Of a DNA stretch of 64,000 nt, positions 43,307 through 51,527 are shown in pieces. Below the pieces are notes generated by a model, which ran no database searches, was not told where the DNA came from, and worked only from the letters and a program-made list of their open reading frames with translations. Every line of letters starts with the position of its first letter. The stretch's first letter is position 1. Source of the DNA: Actinopolymorpha cephalotaxi (GTDB lineage: Bacteria; Actinomycetota; Actinomycetes; Propionibacteriales; Actinopolymorphaceae); contig NZ_JACBZA010000001.1 of assembly GCF_013408535.1 (NCBI RefSeq), positions 5,540,850 to 5,604,849 of the forward strand, in the 5' to 3' direction. The position numbers and the translations under genes are program-made.

Positions 43307-44134
43307 ATGAGATTCGCGACCTGGAACGTCAACTCGGTCGGTGCGCGCCTGCCACGGCTCGAGCAGTGGCTCGACCTCGCCCAGCCGGACGTGCTGTGCC
43401 TGCAGGAGACCAAGTGCGCCGGGGACGCCTTCCCGAGCGAGGGCGCGGTCCAGCGGGGTTACCAGGTCGCGGCCCACGGCGAGGGGCGCTGGAACGGCGT
43501 CGCGATCCTGTCCCGGGTGGGGCTGGAACAGATCTCCCGCGGGTTCCCCGGCGAGCCCCTCGCGCCTCCCGCGCAGGCCGACGGCGACCCCACGCTGCTC
43601 GAGGTCCCGGGCTCGTCGGCGCCCGAGGCCCGTGCGATCGGCGCGACCTGCGGGTCGCTGCGCGTGTGGTCGGTCTACGTACCCAACGGGCGGACGCTCG
43701 ACAGCCCCCAGTTCCCGTACAAGCTGGCTTGGCTGGCCGCACTGCGCGCCGCCGTCGAGCCCGAAGTGCGGTCCGGCGACCCGTTCGTCATCGCCGGGGA
43801 CTTCAACGTCGCGCCCACCGACGAGGACGTCTGGGACCCGTCGGCGTTCATCGGCTCCACCCACGTCACCGACGACGAACGCCGGGAGCTGGCCGACCTT
43901 CGGGCGCTCGGACTTGAGGACGTACGACCGCGGGCCCTCAAGCACGGAACGCCGTACACGTACTGGGACTACCGCGCCGGGATGTTCCACAAGAACCAGG
44001 GCATGCGCATCGACCTGGTGTACGCGAGCCGGCCGGAGGCCTCGCGGGTCACCGACGCGTACGTCGACCGCGAGGCCCGTAAGGGAAAAGGCCCCTCCGA
44101 CCACGCCCCGATCGTCGTCGACCTCGACCTGTGA
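43307..44134 (+). CDS. xth: Exodeoxyribonuclease III
   Basis: The 275-aa protein is an ExoIII/AP endonuclease of the EEP superfamily. Motifs are RFATWNVNSVGARLPRLEQW, VLCLQETKCAGD (catalytic Glu), SVYVPNGR, FVIAGDFNVAPTDEDVWDP (Asp and Asn) and KGPSDHAPIVVDLDL (final His). It cuts at abasic sites in base-excision repair and degrades DNA 3' to 5'. The length is typical. It starts 64 bp after the exporter gene and is likely a separate unit. An ATAACGCATA stretch lies just before the ATG. Confidence 0.93.
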   Translation: MRFATWNVNSVGARLPRLEQWLDLAQPDVLCLQETKCAGDAFPSEGAVQRGYQVAAHGEGRWNGVAILSRVGLEQISRGFPGEPLAPPAQADGDPTLLEVPGSSAPEARAIGATCGSLRVWSVYVPNGRTLDSPQFPYKLAWLAALRAAVEPEVRSGDPFVIAGDFNVAPTDEDVWDPSAFIGSTHVTDDERRELADLRALGLEDVRPRALKHGTPYTYWDYRAGMFHKNQGMRIDLVYASRPEASRVTDAYVDREARKGKGPSDHAPIVVDLDL

Positions 44135-44295
44135 GAGCGAGCGTCACACGAGCCAGGATCTCGGGTCGATCCGGCCGCGATCGAGCACGGACCACCCGGG
44201 AGACCTGGCTGCCGGCGGACCTTGTGCCCTTGCAGACAGTGGCCTCCTGAAGCTTCATGGACGTGGGGGTGCCCGAAACGGGGAGGTGGCAGCAG

Positions 44296-44838
44296 ATGAC
44301 GATCAAGTCCGACGTCACCGCCGAGGATCAACTGCCCCTCGGTGACATCAAGGACCACTGGGCTCTGGCTCGTGCGTACGAGGAGATCGACTACCGCGAA
44401 GCCGAACGCCTGTCGAAGAAGGACAATCTCGCATCGACCGTCGTCCTCATCGTCAGTGCGATCTCATCGGTGAGCATCTTCTCCTCACTCGTGGCGAACA
44501 GCCCCGCAACGTGGGCGAAGATCGTGGTCGGAGTCATGACTGCCGCTGCGGCTATCGCTGCACTTCTTCAGAAGCAGTACGCCTGGTCGACCCGGAGTTC
44601 GAAGTTCAGCGACTGCGTCGCGCGCTGGAACATGCAGGCAGGCGATGCCAGGGATCTGGCCCGAAGAGTCGTCGACGGAATACCCGTGTCGTCCGAACGC
44701 GACGGCGCACGGCTTGGCAAGAACGAGCAGGAAACCATGAACACGCAGCCGCCGGTCGATGTCGGTGAACGGGACGTGGCGGTGGACCAGCAGCGACAGG
44801 AGTTCGACAAGAGGTTCGGGATCGCCCCCCAGAGGTGA
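44296..44838 (+). CDS. Small two-TM protein, SLATT-domain-like
   Basis: The 180-aa protein has an N-terminal amphipathic stretch (DHWALARAYEEIDYREAERL), two membrane helices (ASTVVLIVSAISSVSIFSSL and TWAKIVVGVMTAAAAIAALL), then a charged helical region (RSSKFSDCVARWNMQAGDAR, DLARRV) and a disordered acidic tail. This layout matches SLATT domains, which are predicted pore-forming effectors in nucleotide-signalling defence systems. No nucleotide cyclase, SLOG or other sensor gene is adjacent. ATG 44296 follows GGGAGG at nine bases; ATG 44257 is an alternative. The family call is by pattern only and could be wrong. Confidence 0.5.
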   Translation: MTIKSDVTAEDQLPLGDIKDHWALARAYEEIDYREAERLSKKDNLASTVVLIVSAISSVSIFSSLVANSPATWAKIVVGVMTAAAAIAALLQKQYAWSTRSSKFSDCVARWNMQAGDARDLARRVVDGIPVSSERDGARLGKNEQETMNTQPPVDVGERDVAVDQQRQEFDKRFGIAPQR

Positions 44839-44852
44839 ACGGCGCCGGTCCG

Positions 44853-47036
44853 CTACCGGCAGCCCTGGGAGGCGGCGAACGAGGCGGCCCAGGCAAGGGC
44901 GGAGTTCCAGTTGATGGCGACCTCGTTGGTGGAGTAGGACCAGATGTCGTCGACGTAGCAGAGCTGGGGTGCGCGACCGGTCAGTTGTTGCTGGGCGACC
45001 GGGTCCTGCAGGGCGGCATTGGGGCCGCCGGCGACTGAGCCCTTCGGCGGCGCGGGCAGCCTGGGATCGAGCTGGTGAGCGTAGATGCGGGAGTGCTGGT
45101 TGTGGGCGCTTCTGGCGCCGTACCCGGTGACGTAGGAGTAGTTGAGCGCATTGCGTCCGAAGATGTAGTCCATGCCCTCAAGAGCGCCGTCGCGGTAGGC
45201 AGCTTTGCCGGTCAGGTCGTACGCGGTGGCCATCACGACGATGTTGTTGAGGACACTGGAGTTGGACCCCCAGGCGTAGAACTCCTTCTTCCCCGGCAGC
45301 GGCTGCCCGTACGCCTGTCCCGCCTGGGTGGCCAGGTAGCGGTCGGCGGCATCGACCACCGACGTGCGCACCTGGGCGAGTTGGCTCTCCGGCAGACCGC
45401 TCGGAACCGTCGCCAGGTCCAGTCGCCCGAGGGCGCCCACCGCCTGCCAGCTGAAGCCGCTCGCAGGGAAGACGTCGGCGGTGTGCACAGGGGACGCGAG
45501 CGCCTGCTCCAGAAGGTGGTCGTCGCCGATGGTGAGGTAGAGCTCCACGGCAGCCCAGTAGAACTCGTCCGTGACGTCGGCATCGCCGTAGGCACCACCG
45601 CCGTTGGCGTCGGCATCGCTTGCGTGGATGTCCGGATGTGGCTTCGCCGCCGCCCAGGCGCGGGTCGCCGCGGCCAGGCAGCGAACGGAGAAGCCGGGGT
45701 CGTAGGGCCGGAAGAGGCGAGCGGCCTGCGCGGCCACGGCAGCGAGGTTCAACGTCGCCGCGGTGGACGGTGCGTGCAGCTCGCGCGGCTGTGAGTCGTC
45801 CTGGGGCTGCGTCGGCAGGTCGGTCCAGGCCCGGTCGTGGATCTTGTGGTGTGCCATCCCGGCGAGTGGGTGTCCTTCGGGCACCTGCATACGAAGAAGG
45901 AACTCGACCTCCCACCGGGCCTCGTCGAGGATGTCGGGCACGCCGTCGCCGTGTTCTGGGACTCGCAGCCGGCCGTCGTCCAGGGGTGCGGTCTGCCCGG
46001 TGGGCGCATGCTGGGCGCGTTCCCAGGTGCTGAGCAGCTGGTAGGCGGCGATCCCGCCGTTGACAACGTACTTGCCTTGATCTCCGGCGTCGTACCAGCC
46101 GCCGCGGACGTCCAGCCGGTAGTCACACACGCCTGGTACGCAGCCGACGTCGGTGTCGCCGGTGTTGGGCGGCACACCGAGGTGTCCGGCAGGGCGGGCG
46201 TAGGCCTTGCCGACGAGGACGGCTTCGATCGGGATACCGCTGCGCTGAATGTAGAAGAACTGCAGTGCGTCCGAACGCAGCTGGTCGTACAGGCGAGCGG
46301 AGATGTCGAACGGGTCGCTGGTCTGCCCGTCGGCGGTGAGGGTGTAGCCCGCGCCCGGTGTGTCGTAGGCGGAGAAGTCGATGGTGTGGACGTTCTGATC
46401 CGACGACTCGTCGATCCCGCGGGGAGTCGACCGGCCGGTGGCAACCTCCTGTCCGTCCCGGTCGTGCAGGTGCCACGTGATCGGCTCGGTCGCCCCGCTC
46501 GCCACCGTGGCCTTCTTCGGTCCGTCGGGAAGGTAGCCGAGCTGGTTGACCCGCAGTCGGCCCGAGTTGTCGACAACGACCGGCTCCAAGGACACCTCGC
46601 CCAGGCTGAACGTCCACGGCTCGCCGGCCCCTCCGAGCTGGAACTGCACGCTGCCGCGAGCGGTGTCCGTCTTGGCGGTGAAGGTGCAGGTGTACGTCTG
46701 CGGCTCGACACCCAGGCCTACCGGCTCCGACAGCTCGGCGGTGTAGGGCGGATCGGCAAGTTGCACCGTCGCTCGAACCGTGACCGGCGTGGTTGCCGAA
46801 GCGGCGAAGCTGAGTGTGTACGCCTGCCCACTCTGCGGCCGAATGTCACTCTGGCCGATGATCACGTCCCACGGGTTCGCAAGACCGCCTGGTACTCGCG
46901 CAGACAGCCGGCTGACGACTCCCGCGGCTGCGTTCGCCGTCCACCACCACGGATCCGTGCCCGCGTCGAAGCTACCGTTGACCACCTGGCTGGTCCGGGC
47001 GGCGGTGACCTTCGGCGGCGCGACCTTCAGCGCCAT
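44853..47036 (-). CDS. Glycoside hydrolase family 9 cellulase with CBM and Ig-like domain
   Basis: The 727-aa protein has an N-terminal carbohydrate-binding module (VVNGSFDAGTDPWWWTANAA, about residues 15-155), a CelD_N-type Ig-like domain (RVNQLGYLPDGPKKATVASG), and a GH9 catalytic domain. Catalytic residues are visible: GGWYDAGDQGKYVVNGG (paired aspartates), YGARSAHNQHSRIYA (histidine) and YSTNEVAINWNSAL (general acid Glu). It is an endo- or exoglucanase on cellulose-like glucans. No hydrophobic signal peptide is present after ATG 47036, which has GGAGG eight bases upstream. That is odd for an enzyme with a polysaccharide substrate. Confidence 0.92.
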   Translation of the reverse strand: MALKVAPPKVTAARTSQVVNGSFDAGTDPWWWTANAAAGVVSRLSARVPGGLANPWDVIIGQSDIRPQSGQAYTLSFAASATTPVTVRATVQLADPPYTAELSEPVGLGVEPQTYTCTFTAKTDTARGSVQFQLGGAGEPWTFSLGEVSLEPVVVDNSGRLRVNQLGYLPDGPKKATVASGATEPITWHLHDRDGQEVATGRSTPRGIDESSDQNVHTIDFSAYDTPGAGYTLTADGQTSDPFDISARLYDQLRSDALQFFYIQRSGIPIEAVLVGKAYARPAGHLGVPPNTGDTDVGCVPGVCDYRLDVRGGWYDAGDQGKYVVNGGIAAYQLLSTWERAQHAPTGQTAPLDDGRLRVPEHGDGVPDILDEARWEVEFLLRMQVPEGHPLAGMAHHKIHDRAWTDLPTQPQDDSQPRELHAPSTAATLNLAAVAAQAARLFRPYDPGFSVRCLAAATRAWAAAKPHPDIHASDADANGGGAYGDADVTDEFYWAAVELYLTIGDDHLLEQALASPVHTADVFPASGFSWQAVGALGRLDLATVPSGLPESQLAQVRTSVVDAADRYLATQAGQAYGQPLPGKKEFYAWGSNSSVLNNIVVMATAYDLTGKAAYRDGALEGMDYIFGRNALNYSYVTGYGARSAHNQHSRIYAHQLDPRLPAPPKGSVAGGPNAALQDPVAQQQLTGRAPQLCYVDDIWSYSTNEVAINWNSALAWAASFAASQGCR

Positions 47037-47190
47037 GAGGAATACCTCCACACACAGGTGAGAGCGTCCTTTCTACGTCGACATGATGTCCCTTCGTCGG
47101 GGAGGTCGGTACCGGCTTGGGGCCATGACCGTTCGGGGCTCTTGGGGGAAAACGAGGTTCCCCCATCGGGCGATGCCGTTTCGGGCAGAT

Positions 47191-47835
47191 TCACCCGGGC
47201 CAGTTCGGTGAGCGGCCGAGGTGGGCGACGACCTGGTCCAGGCGCGTCCCACCGCTGACGGCGATCTCCGGGCCGAACGGAGCTCCGGGCACCAGCCTGG
47301 CCTCGCCGGTCGGCACCATCTGTGCGATCTCGTACGCCGCCTCCACGACCGCCGGCTCCAGCTCGACCGCCACGCCAAGGGACTTCGCGACGTCCCAGGA
47401 GTGCACGACGTAGTCGACGAGGTGGAACGAGACCGCTTGCCGGCCGGGGAACGGCTCCTCGCGGAACTCCGGGAGTGGGAACATCCGCTCCAGTACGCCG
47501 TCCTCGGCGAACGCCTCCACGAGTCGTTCGGCGGAGGCACGGTAGGCCGCGATCGGATCGTCGCCGAGCGGACGTACTTTCCACAGGTCGGGGTCCGCCT
47601 CACCTCGGGACGCGGCGGCGAAGCCGTCGTGCTGGACGGCCATGTGGGTGAGCAGGTCCTCCAGCGTCCACTCCACGCATGGTGTCGGCCTGGTCAGGTC
47701 TGCCTGGGTGGCCCGCGCCAGGAGGTCGACGCCGGCCCGGACAGCGTGCGCGTCCAGCGCGACGAGATCGGTGGAGCCGGCGGCGAGCGGGGCGTCGGAT
47801 GACTGGGTGGTCGAGTCCTGCTGATTGGTAGACAT
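47191..47835 (-). CDS. TIGR03086-family DinB-fold metal-binding protein
   Basis: The 214-aa protein is a DinB/mycothiol-maleylpyruvate-isomerase-like four-helix bundle. Motifs are RPTPCVEWTLEDLLTHMAVQ and VSFHLVDYVVHSWDVAKSLG, whose histidines form the metal site, and a C-terminal APFGPEIAVSGGTRLDQVVA. Members are thought to be thiol-dependent transferases using mycothiol or bacillithiol. TATGAT (complement of 47842-47847) ends six bases before the ATG, so the message is probably leaderless. It is divergent from a MarR gene and may be under its control. Confidence 0.87.
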   Translation of the reverse strand: MSTNQQDSTTQSSDAPLAAGSTDLVALDAHAVRAGVDLLARATQADLTRPTPCVEWTLEDLLTHMAVQHDGFAAASRGEADPDLWKVRPLGDDPIAAYRASAERLVEAFAEDGVLERMFPLPEFREEPFPGRQAVSFHLVDYVVHSWDVAKSLGVAVELEPAVVEAAYEIAQMVPTGEARLVPGAPFGPEIAVSGGTRLDQVVAHLGRSPNWPG

Positions 47836-47841
47836 GCGCGT

Positions 47842-47879
47842 ATCATATGCGGGAGCACATCATCGCGCCACTGTTATCT
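47842..47879. promoter_or_regulatory. Divergent leaderless promoters, DinB/MarR pair
   Basis: Complement 47842-47847 reads TATGAT, six bases before the minus-strand ATG. TTATCT at 47874-47879 stands eight bases before the plus-strand GTG. Both spacings fit transcription starting at the start codon. CGCGTAT and ATATGCG around 47838-47851 form a near-perfect dyad (6 of 7) over the leftward -10 element, a candidate MarR site. Confidence 0.55.
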
Positions 47880-47887
47880 TCGAGTAC

Positions 47888-48376
47888 GTGACCGACCGGG
47901 CCGGCAGACGCCGCGACAGCACCCGCCGCGAGAGTGATCGTCGCGATCTCGGCGCGATGGTTCATCCGGTGCTGCGGTTGCTGATCGCGGTCGAACTCCC
48001 GATCCTCGCCGCGCACGAGGTCTCGATGTGGGGCTACAGCGTGCTCACGGCCCTGGACGACGGGCCGGTGCGCACCCAGGCCACGCTGGCGGAGGCGATC
48101 GGGGCGGACAAGACCCGTATCATCGGCACGCTCGACGAACTCCAGGACGCCGGGCTGATCTCGCGTACGCCCGATCCGAACGACCGTCGCGCCAGACTGC
48201 TGGAGATCACGGACGAGGGCCGCCGGCTCCGCCGCGCGGTGCGGGCGGAGATCAGGGCGAAGGAGGAGAGCCTGCTCGCCACCCTCACCCCGACCGAACG
48301 CACCGCCTTCGTGCGCGCCCTGGAGAAGCTGTCCGCACTCTCACCGGAGGACCTGCCCGACCGGGGCCTGTCCTAA
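47888..48376 (+). CDS. MarR-family transcriptional regulator
   Basis: A 162-aa winged-helix regulator with VLRLLIAVELPILAAHEVSM before the DNA-binding part (TQATLAEAIGADKTRIIGTL, DELQDAGLISRTPDPNDRRA, RLLEITDEG). GTG 47888 is chosen since the -10-like TTATCT is eight bases upstream, giving a leaderless message; an in-frame extension further upstream would cross the promoter. It is divergent from the DinB-fold gene and convergent, with a 4-bp overlap, with the ABC permease gene. The ligand is unknown. Confidence 0.87.
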   Translation: MTDRAGRRRDSTRRESDRRDLGAMVHPVLRLLIAVELPILAAHEVSMWGYSVLTALDDGPVRTQATLAEAIGADKTRIIGTLDELQDAGLISRTPDPNDRRARLLEITDEGRRLRRAVRAEIRAKEESLLATLTPTERTAFVRALEKLSALSPEDLPDRGLS

Positions 48377-49251
48377 CTACTCGCGCTGGCGTAGGAGCGC
48401 AGGCCGCGCCGCCACTGCGCGCGCACGAGCGCCACCACGACCGCGGTGAGGGCGACCCCTCCGACCACCGGCAGCCAGCCGACGCCGCCGTGCAGCGCCT
48501 GCGCCGGCAGCGTCGACGCGAACGCGACCGGGAACACGAATGTGAGGAAGGTACGCACCGCGAACGGGAAGAACACCAGCGGATAGCGGCCCGACTCCGC
48601 CAGACTCGTGTAGAGCATGCCGATCGGGTTCACCGACTGGATCCAGAACGCGCTGAACGACATCGCACACCACACGCCGGCCAGCAGCACGGTGCCGCAG
48701 GCCGCGAGCACCAGCGCCTGGACGATCTCCAGCGGGTTCGGGGTCACCCCCGAGCGGACGAGCCCGAACACCAGCAGCACCAGGCCGCTGGCGACGTTGC
48801 CGAGTTCGGCGACGTTGATCCATCGCAGCGTCAGGTAGAACTGGCTGGACACCGGGCGTACGAGCACCACGTCGAGCTCGCCCTCGGTGATGTAGGTGGT
48901 CATCCGGTTCAGGTTGGGCGCCACGAACGCCGCGAGCACTCCCGTCACCACCTGGTAGACACCGACGAGGGTGAGGACCTGCGCCTGCGACCAGCCGCGC
49001 AGGTCGTCGGTGTAGCCGTACAGCAAAAGGATCGGAACGAGCGCAAGCCCGAGTTGCACCACCCCCACGGCCAGCGTGGTCACGAAGTGCGCGCGGTAGT
49101 GGGTCTCCCGCACGATCGCCTGCGACAGGAACCGCCGCCACAGCCGCAGATGCCGCGCCTGCCGTCGCAGCCAGGTCCGGTCGATCGGGTCCCTCGGGTC
49201 GGCGTACGTGCGCACCTGTGTGGGTGTCGGTTTCGAAACAGGTGTCGTCAT
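48373..49251 (-). CDS. ABC-2-type transporter permease (second subunit)
   Basis: The 292-aa protein is a six-helix permease of the ABC-2 (PF06182-like) type. Conserved stretches are THYRAHFVTTLAVGVVQLGL, YITEGELDVVLVRPVSSQFY and GRYPLVFFPFAVRTFLTFVF; the GELD-x-x-L-x-RPVS motif is typical of these paired permeases. It overlaps the upstream permease gene by four bases (ATGA), completing a three-gene exporter operon with one ATPase. Export substrates for this family include viologens and antibiotics. This system's cargo is unknown. Confidence 0.88.
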   Translation of the reverse strand: MTTPVSKPTPTQVRTYADPRDPIDRTWLRRQARHLRLWRRFLSQAIVRETHYRAHFVTTLAVGVVQLGLALVPILLLYGYTDDLRGWSQAQVLTLVGVYQVVTGVLAAFVAPNLNRMTTYITEGELDVVLVRPVSSQFYLTLRWINVAELGNVASGLVLLVFGLVRSGVTPNPLEIVQALVLAACGTVLLAGVWCAMSFSAFWIQSVNPIGMLYTSLAESGRYPLVFFPFAVRTFLTFVFPVAFASTLPAQALHGGVGWLPVVGGVALTAVVVALVRAQWRRGLRSYASASS

Positions 49252-50060
49252 GCGCCCACCGCCGAGTAGCCACGGATCCCGGCCGCCCAGACCACGCGGG
49301 CGAGCACACCGAACCCGACGACGTACCCGAGCTGAATGCCCATGCCGGTGAGGATCTCGGCGTTCGACAGGTGACCGGAGACGATCTCGACCGGAAACGA
49401 CACGGTGTAGCGGAACGGCTGCAGGTCGACGAAACCCCGCGACCAGTCCGGCATCAACGCCAGCGGGACGATCGCACCGGACAGCACGTTCGCGATGATC
49501 AGCCGCGCCTGGTGCAACGCCGTCACGTCGTCCATCCAGAACGTCAGGGCGGCGACCAGGATGTCGATCGTGAACACCAGGACGGCGGCGAGTACGACGC
49601 TGACCACGAACACCGCGAGGTGCCCCGGCCCGGACGGCACGCGCATCGAGTCCCGGAAGATCCACCACAGCACACCGACCATCGGCACCAGCGCGAAGGT
49701 CTTGAGCAGCTTCTCGGAGAGGTTGTTCGCCACGAAGTCCAGCAGCAACGACGCGGGCCGCACCATCCAGCTGGAGAGCTTGCCGAGCCTGATCGCCTGG
49801 GACAGGAAGCCGGTCATCCACGAGGAGGTGGCCATCGTGACCATGCTCAGCAACACGAAGTAGGTCGTGAGGTAGTCCTCGTCAACCGGGAGTTGCGCGC
49901 CGTTCGCGAGCGCCGTACGCCAGATGAGCAGCGAGATGATCGGCACACTGATGTTGGCCGCCATGAAGACCACCCACTCGCCGCGGTAGGTCAGTGACAT
50001 GGCGATGTGGGCGGCGGTCATCCGCCGGAGGATCCGGAGGTTACGGAGTACGGAGGTCAT
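49248..50060 (-). CDS. ABC-2-type transporter permease (first subunit)
   Basis: A 270-aa integral membrane protein with about six helices (RGEWVVFMAANISVPIISLL, SMVTMATSSWMTGFLSQAIR, VLWWIFRDSM, YVVGFGVLARVVWAAGIRGY). The RLGKLSSWMVRPASLLLDF loop is the paralogue of the RPVS motif in the next gene, so the two permeases form a heterodimer. It overlaps both neighbours by four bases, indicating coupled translation of ATPase, permease 1 and permease 2. Confidence 0.88.
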   Translation of the reverse strand: MTSVLRNLRILRRMTAAHIAMSLTYRGEWVVFMAANISVPIISLLIWRTALANGAQLPVDEDYLTTYFVLLSMVTMATSSWMTGFLSQAIRLGKLSSWMVRPASLLLDFVANNLSEKLLKTFALVPMVGVLWWIFRDSMRVPSGPGHLAVFVVSVVLAAVLVFTIDILVAALTFWMDDVTALHQARLIIANVLSGAIVPLALMPDWSRGFVDLQPFRYTVSFPVEIVSGHLSNAEILTGMGIQLGYVVGFGVLARVVWAAGIRGYSAVGA

Positions 50061-51148
50061 CGCACCTGCTCCGTCCCGACGGTGCCGACCGTGCCCCGGC
50101 GAAGGAACAGGTCCCGCATGATCTCCTCGACGTCCGCGTCCGCGACGTCGAGGTCCACCAGCGGTCCGAGTCTGGTCAGCTGTTCGAGAACCTCTCCGGT
50201 GCGCTCCCGCTCGACCTCCAGCGAGACGGTCTGGTCCGAGCCGTCGCTCCCGACCGCCACCCCGTCCAGGTCTGCCAGACCGGCCAGCGCGCTCGCGTCG
50301 ACGGGCCGTGCGTAGGTCGCCCGGACCAGTTTGCGTGGTCGCGCGGCGTGGACGAGCCCGCTCAGGCTTCCGTCGTACTGCAGCCGGCCGTGGTCGATCA
50401 CCATCACCCGCGAGCAGAGCGCCTCGATGTCGTCCATGTCGTGGCTGGTGACCAGGATCGTGGTGCCGTGCCGCCTGGTCACCTCGGCGAGGAACGCGCG
50501 AACGCGGGCCTTGGCCACCACGTCCAGGCCGATCGTCGGCTCGTCCAGGAAGAGGATCTCCGGGCGGTGTACGAGTGCGGCCATGAGTTCGAGCTTCATC
50601 CGCTCGCCGAGAGAGACCTTGCGCACCTGGACGTTCAGCAGGTCGCGTACCTCCAGCAACTCGGCCAGTTCGTCGACGTTGCGCTCGAACTCAGCCGTCG
50701 ACAGGTCGTACATCTCCTTGTGCAGCAGGAGACTCTCCATCGCCGGAACGTCCCACCACAGCATCGTCTTCTGGCCCATGACCAGGGCGATGCGGCGGAG
50801 ATAGTCCGGCCGGCGGCGCGACGGTGTGTGCCCGAGGATCTCCAGCTCGCCGGAGGTGGGGTAGAGCAGACCGGACAGCATCTTCAGGGTCGTGGTCTTG
50901 CCGGCGCCGTTCGGGCCGAGCAGGCCGACGACCTCGCCGCGGCCGATCGTGAAGTCGATGCTGTCGACCGCGAGGCGGGTCTGGTATCTGCGCCGGACCA
51001 GGCTCCGGACCGCACCGGCCAGCCCGGCGCCCTGGTCGTGGAACGTGTAGGTCTTGGTGAGCCCGGCAGCCGCGATGACCGTCGGCCGGTCGGGCTGAGG
51101 TCGGGCGTCGGGCTGAGCTGGGTCGGTAGATGCGTGAACCGATGTCAC
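50057..51148 (-). CDS. ABC transporter ATP-binding protein
   Basis: The 363-aa ATPase shows Walker A GLLGPNGAGKTTTLKMLSGL, Q-loop VMGQKTMLWWDVP, signature VSLGERMKLELMAALVHRP, Walker B ILFLDEPTIGLD and H-loop ILVTSHDMDD. An extended C-terminal part (residues about 270-363) is typical of ABC-2 exporters of the DrrA/NatA type. GTG 51148 is preferred over the TTG further upstream, though neither has a strong ribosome site. It leads the exporter operon. The 380 bp upstream are shared with the divergent helicase gene. Confidence 0.9.
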   Translation of the reverse strand: MTSVHASTDPAQPDARPQPDRPTVIAAAGLTKTYTFHDQGAGLAGAVRSLVRRRYQTRLAVDSIDFTIGRGEVVGLLGPNGAGKTTTLKMLSGLLYPTSGELEILGHTPSRRRPDYLRRIALVMGQKTMLWWDVPAMESLLLHKEMYDLSTAEFERNVDELAELLEVRDLLNVQVRKVSLGERMKLELMAALVHRPEILFLDEPTIGLDVVAKARVRAFLAEVTRRHGTTILVTSHDMDDIEALCSRVMVIDHGRLQYDGSLSGLVHAARPRKLVRATYARPVDASALAGLADLDGVAVGSDGSDQTVSLEVERERTGEVLEQLTRLGPLVDLDVADADVEEIMRDLFLRRGTVGTVGTEQVR

Positions 51149-51527
51149 GGTGGCACCGCTTTCGAGATTTCGCTGGTGGTTCGGACCGGGCAGCGTCAAT
51201 GCGCGAGGCGCAGAGCTGGCCCACCAAATCTCGCCGGGCGGGGTCTACCCTGGGGCACCTTTGCGGGTGCCGGGCTGCCACGGGCGAGATTAGGCGCACT
51301 GCCCGCGCCCGGTCAACCCGGAATGCCGGCCGGTCGGCGACGGGCGGGAAAACGGGTTCCGCTCCCCGGGGCTCGCTGGTAACGTGCGATGGCTTGTCGT
51401 AAGGCAGTAGTGCCGGAGAGCAGGGACCGAACCGAGCCGGTTGCGCCGCCCCTTCGTAGGCGGCCCCGGAGCGGGGGCCCGCGCCCGCTGCTGGCGAGTG
51501 CCTGACAACCCTCGTGGAGGCTCCGTC
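51149..51527. other. Divergent promoter region, ABC exporter and HelD-like gene
   Basis: CGAGATTT-CGCT-GGTGG (51163-51179) and CCACCAAATCTCG (51221-51233) pair except for a four-base bulge and sit just upstream of the ABC gene; they may be an operator or leader hairpin. GGCTTGTCGTAAGGC at 51391-51405 is a weak dyad nearer the helicase. GC-rich short repeats fill the rest. No gene is visible. Confidence 0.35.

Noticed and set aside
44853-44896. Frame continuing past the GH9 stop as a longer fusion
   Set aside because: The stop follows the usual end of the GH9 barrel (WNSALAWAASFAASQGCR), so no missing domain is implied.
51391-51405. Possible rifamycin-associated element GGCTTGTCGTAAGGC upstream of the HelD-like gene
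   Set aside because: It only partly matches the known 19-bp inverted repeat and its arms do not pair well, so it is not evidence for HelR-type control.
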